Assembly: GCA_007116535.1 (NCBI GenBank)
Contig: SKIG01000241.1
Span: forward strand, 1-5,091
DNA: 5,091 bases
Direction of reading: 5' to 3'
DNA from: Psychroflexus sp.
GTDB taxonomy: Bacteria; Bacteroidota; Bacteroidia; Flavobacteriales; Flavobacteriaceae
The stretch's first letter is position 1. Every line of letters begins with the position of its first letter. A program made the translations under genes and the position numbers. The notes beneath the pieces were generated by a model. The model did not search any database. It saw nothing but the letters and a program-made list of their open reading frames with translations, and was not told the DNA's origin. Shown piece by piece: positions 1 through 5,091 of the stretch.

Positions 1-721
1 CACCCGAAAGAAACTGCTTCCAAAAGTAGTTAGCTGACTTGATGTCCTCCCAAAAAAACACTTGAAAATCACTATGAGTTTTAAGATAAGTCCAAAGACT
101 TGTGTCAATTTGAAGCGATTCTGAAAGACTGTAAATTCCCACTCCTAAAGCAATGAGCATAAATAAAGTTTGCAAGCTATCAGTCCATACAATGGTTTTG
201 ATGCCGCTTTTGAAGGTATATAACCATATTAACAATACGGTGAGCGTTACTGTTACAAAATAGGGGATTTCTAAGGGATCAAAGACCAAAAGCTGAAGCA
301 CTTTGGCCACTAAAAACAAGCGAAAACTAGCCCCAATCAAACGAGAAAGTATAAAGTAGGAGGCGCCCGTTTTGTATGAATAGTTGCCAAATCGAGTTGC
401 TAAATAGGTGTAAATGGAAGTTAAATTGAGTTTGTAATACAGCGGAAGTAAGACCGTTCCGATTACCGCATAACCAACAATATATCCCAAAACCACTTGA
501 AAGTAGCTAAACGAATCAAATTCAACTGTCCCCGGAATAGAAATGAAGGTAACGCCACTCAAGGAAGCACCTATCATGCCAAAAGCCACTAAGTACCAAG
601 GCGATTGACGACTAGACTTAAAAAAATCTGCGTTGGTCGAATTTTTACTAGTGAAGTAAGAAACGCCAATGAGTAAAACAAAGTAGCCAACAATTAACCA
701 CAGAATATGTGATGCTTCCAT
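1..721 (-). CDS. Sodium:solute symporter (SSS family), N-terminal part, cut by window edge
   Basis: I translated the minus strand by hand: an open frame starts at ATG 721-719 and runs 240 codons off the left edge. Family members have about 450-600 residues and 12-14 helices, so roughly half is present. Visible are TM1 (about residues 7-24), a short polar loop, then GASLSGVTFISIPG at 51-64, which matches the broken helix that helps form the sodium site in LeuT-fold SSS transporters. Further helices lie near 73-95, 120-147 and 152-170. The stretch SGIKTIVWTDSLQ at 172-184 is the family's conserved G-G/S-x-K-x-V-x-W-T-D-x-Q segment leading into the next helix. The role is inner-membrane uptake of a small solute driven by sodium; the substrate (sugar, amino acid, sialic acid or other) cannot be told from this half. 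It is transcribed divergently from recR. Confidence 0.93.
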   Translation of the reverse strand, partial: MEASHILWLIVGYFVLLIGVSYFTSKNSTNADFFKSSRQSPWYLVAFGMIGASLSGVTFISIPGTVEFDSFSYFQVVLGYIVGYAVIGTVLLPLYYKLNLTSIYTYLATRFGNYSYKTGASYFILSRLIGASFRLFLVAKVLQLLVFDPLEIPYFVTVTLTVLLIWLYTFKSGIKTIVWTDSLQTLFMLIALGVGIYSLSESLQIDTSLWTYLKTHSDFQVFFWEDIKSANYFWKQFLSG

Positions 722-738
722 AAAAAAAAATGAAGCAA

Positions 739-746
739 CAAAAATA
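739..746 (-). promoter_or_regulatory. Candidate -7 promoter box for the symporter gene
   Basis: Read on the minus strand, 746-739 is TATTTTTG, a perfect match to the Bacteroidota -7 element TAnnTTTG. It lies 17 bases before the symporter ATG, which would give a very short 5' leader. The partner -33 element is weak: a TTTG occurs at 764-761, but the spacing of 14 is shorter than the usual 17-23. No Shine-Dalgarno site is seen; nine Ts directly precede the start codon. Confidence 0.4.
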
Positions 747-754
747 GGAATTAC

Positions 755-786
755 TTTCAGCAAATCGATTTTATAACGTATTTTTG
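755..786 (+). promoter_or_regulatory. Candidate promoter for the recR-glycosyltransferase operon
   Basis: TATTTTTG at 779-786 matches the Bacteroidota -7 consensus TAnnTTTG exactly. TTTC at 755-758 is one base off the -33 element TTTG, with a 20-base spacer, which is within the normal range. The box ends 12 bases before the recR ATG, so the transcript would have a leader of only a few bases. The match is by eye; in AT-rich DNA such boxes also arise by chance. Confidence 0.5.
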
Positions 787-798
787 ACTAAAAATTGA

Positions 799-1416
799 AT
801 GGAATTCTCTTCTAAGTTACTGCAGCAAGCCGTTGAGGAAGTAGCATTGCTACCCGGAATAGGAAAGCGAACTGCACTTCGTTTGGTGCTTCATTTGTTG
901 CAACAACCTGTCGATAGAACTACCGATTTGGCGCAGGCTTTGGTTAACTTAAAAACAGAAATTAAACATTGTAGGAATTGCCATAACATAAGTGATAATG
1001 ATTTGTGTGAAATATGCGCTAATCCAAAAAGAAACAGTCGTGTAATTTGCGTTGTGGAAGATATTCGGGATGTGATGGCGATTGAAAACACGCAACAATT
1101 TAACGGGCATTACCATATATTAGGAGGAAAGATAAATCCTATGGAAGGAGTCGGGCCGGCACAACTCAATATTGCTTCACTCATTCAAAAAGTAAGAGAA
1201 GATAAGGTCGATGAACTCATTTTTGCATTGAGTAGCACCATGGAAGGAGATACTACCAATTTCTATATTTACAAGCAAATTGATGCGTTTAAGATCAAGC
1301 TTTCGACCATTGCTAGAGGGATTTCTGTGGGCGACGAACTTGAATTCGCCGATGAAATTACCTTAGGAAGAAGCATACTTCACCGAGTGCCTTTCGAAAA
1401 TTCGCTAAAAAATTAA
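799..1416 (+). CDS. recR: Recombination mediator protein RecR
   Basis: The 205-residue product is the normal length for RecR (about 195-205). RecR works with RecO, and RecF where present, to load RecA onto SSB-coated single-stranded DNA at gaps and stalled forks. The domains appear in the right order: a helix-hairpin-helix DNA-binding motif [12 protein letters not shown] at 18-29; a four-cysteine zinc finger at C58, C61, C70 and C73; a Toprim domain from about 82 with E87 and D88 in VVEDIRDV and the YHILGG turn at 105-110; the [11 protein letters not shown] segment at 143-153; and the C-terminal [18 protein letters not shown] stretch, which carries a Walker-B-like element. All key residues are intact. 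The start is supported by alignment of the first residues with the family and by a promoter box 12 bases upstream. The next gene starts one base after its stop, so the two are probably translated from one mRNA. Confidence 0.98.
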   Translation: MEFSSKLLQQAVEEVALLPGIGKRTALRLVLHLLQQPVDRTTDLAQALVNLKTEIKHCRNCHNISDNDLCEICANPKRNSRVICVVEDIRDVMAIENTQQFNGHYHILGGKINPMEGVGPAQLNIASLIQKVREDKVDELIFALSSTMEGDTTNFYIYKQIDAFKIKLSTIARGISVGDELEFADEITLGRSILHRVPFENSLKN

Positions 1417-1417
1417 G

Positions 1418-2533
1418 ATGCAACTTTCTGTAGTCATACTAAACTATTGCGTTCCCTATCATTTGTATCTTTGTGTAGATTCAGTATCTAAAGCTGTACA
1501 AAATTTAGATGCTGAAATCATAGTTGCAGATAATGCATCAAAAGATAATAGTGAGGAGCTAATTAAGTCGCAATTTCCTGAAGTACAATGGATTCAACAT
1601 CAGAAGAATTTTGGATTTTCCAAGGGAAATAATTTGGCTATCCAACAAGCAAAAGGATACAATATACTTTTATTGAATCCAGATACTTTTGTAGGCGAGG
1701 ATTTGTTTAAAAGCCTTTTAACGGAAATCGAAAAAATCACCAATTTAGGTGCTTTAGGAGTACAATTGATTGATGGTAGAGGAAATTTTCTTCCTGAATC
1801 AAAGCGAAATTTTCCTTCGTGGAATGCCGTGAAAAGCAAGTTCTTTGGTAATGGAGATAGTTATTATGCCTCGCATGTTTCTATTGATTCAAATGCTTCA
1901 GTAGAAGTTTTAGTAGGCGCCTTTATGTGGATGAAGAGAAAAACCTACTTAGATGTTGGTGGCTTAGATGAGCGCTACTTCATGTATGGCGAAGATATAG
2001 ACTTGAGTTATCAACTCGCAAAAAAAAACAAGAATTTCTATTTCGGTGAACATCAAGTTGTTCATTTTAAAGGAGAAAGCACACAAAAGGATAAAACTTA
2101 TTGGAAGCGATTTTATAAAGCAATGTACTTGTTTTACGACAAAAATTTCCCATCCAACCGATTTACTAAATATGGAATTAAGCTTGCAACATCATTGGTT
2201 TCATTGATGAAAAGTAAACTTTCTTCTACTGATAAAGAGTTTATTCAAATTGAAGAATATGTATTGATATCGAGCAATCAAAAACTTCAACAAAAATTGA
2301 AGAATAAATTAAATTCCCATGTAGAACTATGTTCAGTTGAAGCAATTCAACTAAATCAAAAGAGTCTTAGGTGTATTATTTTTGATGCTGAATATATGAG
2401 TTACAAGGAGATAATTCAGCAGATGAGCAGTTTGAAAGATGAGAAAACTTATTTTCGCTTTGTACCGCGTAAAGCAAATTTTATGTTAGGTAGCGATAGG
2501 TCGGATACAAAGGGAGAAGTTTTGATTTTTTAA
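1418..2533 (+). CDS. Family 2 glycosyltransferase with extra C-terminal domain
   Basis: This 371-residue protein has an N-terminal GT-A fold of the rhamnosyltransferase-like GT2 type. Visible are the first strand LSVVILNY (3-10), the nucleotide-binding ADNAS (37-41), NFGFSKGNN (64-72), LLNPDT (85-90) as the DxD-like metal site, VGAFMWMKR (166-174), the acceptor-side GGLDERYFMYGED (181-193) with E192 and D193 as likely catalytic acids, and H216. It should move a sugar from a nucleotide sugar to a surface glycan or lipid-linked acceptor on the cytoplasmic side of the membrane; no membrane helix is evident. The donor and acceptor are not predictable. Residues from about 267 to 371 are not part of the GT fold: they look like an alpha/beta domain, with IIFDAEYMSYKEIIQQM at 320-336 and MLGSDRSDTKGE at 356-367, similar to a domain I remember on related Bacteroidota transferases. 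It starts one base after recR. Confidence 0.92.
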   Translation: MQLSVVILNYCVPYHLYLCVDSVSKAVQNLDAEIIVADNASKDNSEELIKSQFPEVQWIQHQKNFGFSKGNNLAIQQAKGYNILLLNPDTFVGEDLFKSLLTEIEKITNLGALGVQLIDGRGNFLPESKRNFPSWNAVKSKFFGNGDSYYASHVSIDSNASVEVLVGAFMWMKRKTYLDVGGLDERYFMYGEDIDLSYQLAKKNKNFYFGEHQVVHFKGESTQKDKTYWKRFYKAMYLFYDKNFPSNRFTKYGIKLATSLVSLMKSKLSSTDKEFIQIEEYVLISSNQKLQQKLKNKLNSHVELCSVEAIQLNQKSLRCIIFDAEYMSYKEIIQQMSSLKDEKTYFRFVPRKANFMLGSDRSDTKGEVLIF

Positions 2534-2569
2534 TTATAAATTATTAACAAAAAATAAGGTTGTTTTTAT

Positions 2570-2577
2570 TAAATTCG
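2570..2577 (+). promoter_or_regulatory. Candidate -7 promoter box for the E2 gene
   Basis: TAAATTCG at 2570-2577 differs from TAnnTTTG at one base. A TTAAC at 2544-2548 lies about 21 bases upstream and could serve as a poor -33 element. The box is 37 bases before the E2 start. The gap between the glycosyltransferase stop and the E2 start is 81 bases, with no GC-containing terminator hairpin, so read-through from the recR operon is also possible. Confidence 0.3.
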
Positions 2578-2614
2578 CAATCTGAATTTAAAAATCACCG
2601 TCAAGGTTAAAGAT

Positions 2615-3958
2615 ATGGCAAAATTTGAACTAAAATTACCTAAAATGGGGGAAAGCGTGGCTGAAGCAACGCTTACTAGCTGGTTAAAAGAAGTTGGCGA
2701 TACAATTGAAGCCGATGAGGCAGTTTTAGAGATTGCCACCGATAAAGTAGACTCTGAAGTACCTAGTGAAGAGGATGGTGTTTTAGTTGAAAAATTTTTC
2801 GATGTAGATGATGTCATCAAAGTTGGTGAGGTTGTTGCTATTATTGAAACAGACGGAGATTCTGAGGAAGCTACTTCAGATACAAGTTCAACTGAAGAAT
2901 CCGCAGATACCCAACAAGCTGTAGAAGCTGCTTCTGAAATTATTCAACAAGCGCAAGTAGCCGTTCAACCTCAAGTCGATTTTTCAAGTTCAGAGCGATT
3001 TTATTCTCCTTTAGTAAAAAATATTGCTAAAGAAGAAGGGATTTCTTTAGCTGAGTTAGACCAAATTTCTGGTAGTGGACTTGAAGGTCGTGTAACCAAA
3101 GACGATATTTTAGCTTATGTAAAAAACAGAGTTCAATCTTCAAGAACAGCAGCTACTTCAATAGAAACTCCAAAAGCTTCAGTTTCACAACATCAAACCT
3201 CATCTCTAAAAACGCAACAAGTAATTTCTACTCCTGTAAGTGTTAACGGAGAAGATGAAATCATCGAAATGAGTCGTATGGGTAAACTTATTGCCCACCA
3301 CATGGTAGCAAGTGTTCAGACTTCCGCTCATGTCCAATCATTTATTGAGGTAGATGTTACCAATATATGGAATTGGAGAAATAAGCATAAAAATGCATTT
3401 GAAAAAAGGGAAGGAGAGAAGCTAACGTTTACCCCCATTTTTATGGAAGCGGTAGCAAAAGCTATCAAAGATTTTCCGTTAATCAATATATCCGTTGATG
3501 GGGATAGAATCATCAAACGCAAGCAGATCAATTTAGGGATGGCAGCTGCCTTACCTGATGGAAATTTGATTGTACCTGTTATCGAAAATGCAGATCAGCT
3601 TAACTTGTTAGGTATGGCAAAGCAAGTTAATGACTTAGCTAACAGGGCAAGACAAGGTAAATTAAAACCTGATGATACTCAAGGAGGAACTTATACTGTA
3701 ACCAATGTAGGTACATTCGGAAGTATTATGGGTACGCCCATAATAAATCAACCGCAAGTTGCTATTTTAGCTTTAGGAGCCATAAGAAAAGTACCTGCGG
3801 TTATAGAAACTCCAGAAGGTGATTTCATCGGAATTCGCTACAAAATGTTCTTGTCACACTCGTATGATCACCGAGTAGTTAACGGAGCATTAGGAGGCCA
3901 ATTTGTACAGCGAGTAGCGCAATATCTTGAAGCTTTTGATACCAGTAGAGAAGTATAA
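2615..3958 (+). CDS. Dihydrolipoamide acyltransferase, E2 of a 2-oxo acid dehydrogenase complex
   Basis: E2 forms the core of the complex: its lipoyl arm takes the acyl group from E1 and passes it to CoA, and E3 reoxidises the arm. The 447 residues hold one lipoyl domain (about 3-78) with the lipoylated lysine K44 in EIATDKVDSEV, a flexible linker rich in E, S, T, Q and A (about 80-126), a peripheral subunit-binding domain (about 129-170, with GLEGRVTKDDIL), a second linker, and the catalytic domain (about 215-445). The catalytic histidine is H419 in SYDHRVVNG. The residue that is normally Asp in DHRxxDG is Asn here (N423, codon AAC at 3881-3883). The Q-x-S/T-x-H-V segment and the TNVGTFGS and GTPIINQP stretches are present. 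One lipoyl domain and the overall sequence favour a branched-chain or related keto acid E2 over pyruvate E2, but a 2-oxoglutarate E2 is not excluded. No E1 or E3 gene is adjacent. Confidence 0.94.
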   Translation: MAKFELKLPKMGESVAEATLTSWLKEVGDTIEADEAVLEIATDKVDSEVPSEEDGVLVEKFFDVDDVIKVGEVVAIIETDGDSEEATSDTSSTEESADTQQAVEAASEIIQQAQVAVQPQVDFSSSERFYSPLVKNIAKEEGISLAELDQISGSGLEGRVTKDDILAYVKNRVQSSRTAATSIETPKASVSQHQTSSLKTQQVISTPVSVNGEDEIIEMSRMGKLIAHHMVASVQTSAHVQSFIEVDVTNIWNWRNKHKNAFEKREGEKLTFTPIFMEAVAKAIKDFPLINISVDGDRIIKRKQINLGMAAALPDGNLIVPVIENADQLNLLGMAKQVNDLANRARQGKLKPDDTQGGTYTVTNVGTFGSIMGTPIINQPQVAILALGAIRKVPAVIETPEGDFIGIRYKMFLSHSYDHRVVNGALGGQFVQRVAQYLEAFDTSREV

Positions 3959-3960
3959 CA

Positions 3961-4000
3961 GAAAATAAAAAGGTTGCTAATTTAGCAGCCTTTTATTTTC
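3961..4000 (+). terminator. Hairpin terminator after the E2 gene
   Basis: Two bases after the E2 stop, the arms 3961-3978 and 3984-4000 pair (GAAAATAAAAAGGTTGCT with AGCAGCCTTTTATTTTC), with one bulged A and one G-T wobble around an AATTT loop. The GC-rich core GGTTGCT/AGCAGCC is followed by TTTTATTTT, as in Rho-independent terminators. The A-rich left arm means it could also stop transcription from the other direction. Confidence 0.8.
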
Positions 4001-4096
4001 TATGAGAAAAATCATTGTTATGATTTTATTTTTTTATTCAACATTTTAATAATGAATATTTTACTAACTTTTTTCATGAAATTTTCACAAAACATT

Positions 4097-4906
4097 ATGA
4101 AGCCATTTTTACATAACTATTTGCTACTAGTTTTAGTCATTTTAGTAGCTTTTACCTCACCATCTTCCGCTCAGCAAAATCAAATAGAGGATAAACAAAT
4201 ATCGATACAGCTATTTAGAGATAATTCATTAGCAGAGGGTTCAACCTCTTCGGATGGTTTAATTATTAATTTCACTCACGATGGATTTAATGGTCTTGAT
4301 TGGAGAGATGCACCCAAAATTAATAATCAAGATGAAAATTTAGCTCGTATTATTGGGCAAACACTTTTAGCAATAGAAAATAGAGAATTTCCTATTGTAA
4401 ATGAAAATTTGTTATTATTTATAAATCAATTTTCAACTACAGTATATCAATTTAGAATAACCGTTGATGAGTTTGATGATGTAGAAACAGTTTTATTTGA
4501 TAATCATTTAAATTTAGAGACACCTCTAGAAGTTGGCGTAAATATTTATGATTTTACTATAAATAATTCATCCCCTTCTTCAATTGCTAACAACAGATTT
4601 GCTATAAAATTTAAAGAAAAAACATTCTCAGTAAATGAATTTTCATTAAATCCTATTAAAGTTTATCCAAATCCGGTTAAAGTTGGTACTAAGTTAAAAT
4701 TAGAAATTCCTAGACTACCATCAGCTTCTTCCTATACTATTTGTTTATATAGCCTGACAGGTCAAAAAATATTTACAAATAAAATCAATTCAAATACTCA
4801 AAGTTACATTATTAATACAGAAAACCTTAAAAAAGGGATTTACATTCTTGAAGTTATTACAGATGATTTATATTCTAAGTTTACAAAAAAAATAATAGTC
4901 AATTAA
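4097..4906 (+). CDS. Small secreted protein with T9SS type-A C-terminal sorting domain
   Basis: From the ATG at 4097 the product has 269 residues. I chose this start because it gives a textbook signal peptide: MKP, a hydrophobic core LLLVLVILVAF, and a probable cut after SSA (residue 25). In-frame ATGs at 4076 and 4052 would add 7 or 15 residues ahead of it. The C-terminal part (about 184-269) is a Por-type sorting domain: VYPNPV near 189-194, a central LYSLTGQKI strand, then LKKGIYILEV and a basic end KKIIVN. Such proteins cross the inner membrane by Sec and the outer membrane by T9SS, where the domain is usually removed and the protein is attached to the surface or released. The middle (about 30-175) appears beta-rich and resembles the module just before the sorting domain in large T9SS surface proteins, with DAPKINNQDENLAR at 71-84 and LFDN at 133-136. 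I see no enzymatic motif. It is bounded by a terminator on each side, so probably monocistronic. Confidence 0.88.
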   Translation: MKPFLHNYLLLVLVILVAFTSPSSAQQNQIEDKQISIQLFRDNSLAEGSTSSDGLIINFTHDGFNGLDWRDAPKINNQDENLARIIGQTLLAIENREFPIVNENLLLFINQFSTTVYQFRITVDEFDDVETVLFDNHLNLETPLEVGVNIYDFTINNSSPSSIANNRFAIKFKEKTFSVNEFSLNPIKVYPNPVKVGTKLKLEIPRLPSASSYTICLYSLTGQKIFTNKINSNTQSYIINTENLKKGIYILEVITDDLYSKFTKKIIVN

Positions 4907-4947
4907 CTACTTTGGTTTCTTAACTATATTTACATTAGTTGTTTTTC

Positions 4948-4979
4948 ACCTTTTCATTTTTGAAAAGGTTTTTTTATTT
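4948..4979 (+). terminator. Strong Rho-independent terminator after the T9SS-exported protein gene
   Basis: ACCTTTTCA (4948-4956) and TGAAAAGGT (4961-4969) form a perfect 9-bp stem with a TTTT loop, followed directly by a run of Ts (4969-4975) and TATTT-like sequence. It lies 41 bases past the stop codon at 4904-4906. Confidence 0.9.
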
Positions 4980-5041
4980 GGCATATCTTTAAAAGCTGAT
5001 ATTTATCATATATACATCTCTTAGCTGTTTTTTTGTAATCT

Positions 5042-5049
5042 TATATTTG
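5042..5049 (+). promoter_or_regulatory. Candidate -7 promoter box for a gene to the right of the window
   Basis: TATATTTG at 5042-5049 matches TAnnTTTG exactly. A good -33 element at the right distance is not evident; the TTTG at 5032-5035 is far too close. An ATG at 5086-5088 lies 36 bases downstream, but only two codons fit in the window, so it cannot be called a gene. The rest of 4980-5091 is AT-rich and holds no coding frame that I can support. Confidence 0.35.
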
Positions 5050-5091
5050 TAGATATAATTATATTTATTGTGGATTATAAACTACATGTCA

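Noticed and set aside
891..1091. Minus-strand open frame of 66 codons inside recR
   Set aside because: It lies wholly opposite a well-conserved gene and its product shows no recognisable family pattern.
1600..1839. Minus-strand open frame of 79 codons inside the glycosyltransferase gene
   Set aside because: Antisense shadow of the GT2 core; no recognisable protein features.
2531..2543. AT-only inverted repeat (TAAT-TATAA-ATTA) at the glycosyltransferase stop
   Set aside because: Four A-T pairs with no G-C pair are too weak for a terminator and are expected by chance in this DNA.
2569..2820. Minus-strand open frame of 83 codons, Ser/Thr-rich
   Set aside because: It is opposite the conserved lipoyl domain, and the Ser/Thr bias simply mirrors Glu- and Asp-rich codons on the other strand.
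3328..3531. Minus-strand open frame of 67 codons inside the E2 catalytic domain
   Set aside because: Antisense shadow of a conserved coding region.
4002..4049. A 15-codon frame (MRKIIVMILFFYSTF) between the E2 terminator and the next gene, ending two bases before the ATG at 4052
   Set aside because: It looks like a signal-peptide start or a leader peptide, but it is too short, AT-rich and in another frame from the secreted protein. Chance is the simplest explanation without conservation data.
4991..5030. Possible hairpin between AAAAGCTGA (4991-4999) and TTAGCTGTTTT (5021-5031)
   Set aside because: The match rests mainly on the self-complementary AGCT with mismatches around it; not a convincing stem.

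Overview
The window reads as chromosomal DNA of a low-GC member of Bacteroidota, most likely Flavobacteriia or a close relative. Three things point there: a protein ending in a type IX secretion (T9SS) type-A sorting domain, promoter -7 boxes of the TAnnTTTG kind with no clear Shine-Dalgarno sites, and a RecR and an E2 acyltransferase whose sequences look like flavobacterial versions as I remember them. No mobile element, CRISPR array, tRNA or rRNA was found.

Layout: (1) 1-721, minus strand: the first 240 residues of a sodium:solute symporter that runs off the left edge. (2) 722-798: a 77-bp divergent intergenic region with a perfect TAnnTTTG box facing each way. (3) 799-2533, plus strand: recR followed one base later by a family 2 glycosyltransferase that carries an extra C-terminal domain, almost certainly one transcript. 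(4) 2534-2614: short AT-rich gap with a candidate promoter. (5) 2615-3958: E2 subunit of a 2-oxo acid dehydrogenase complex with one lipoyl domain, closed by a hairpin terminator at 3961-4000. (6) 4097-4906: a small secreted protein consisting of a signal peptide, a beta-rich module and a T9SS sorting domain, closed by a strong terminator at 4948-4979. (7) 4980-5091: AT-rich intergenic DNA with a possible promoter for a gene to the right.

The genes do not form one pathway. RecR acts in recombinational repair, the glycosyltransferase in surface glycan synthesis, E2 in central or branched-chain keto acid metabolism, the symporter in uptake, and the last protein at the cell surface. I do not see a new multi-gene system. 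The points most worth a second look are the Asn in place of the usual catalytic Asp in the E2 active-site motif, the C-terminal domain fused to the glycosyltransferase, and the short secreted protein that looks like only the tail of much larger T9SS surface proteins.
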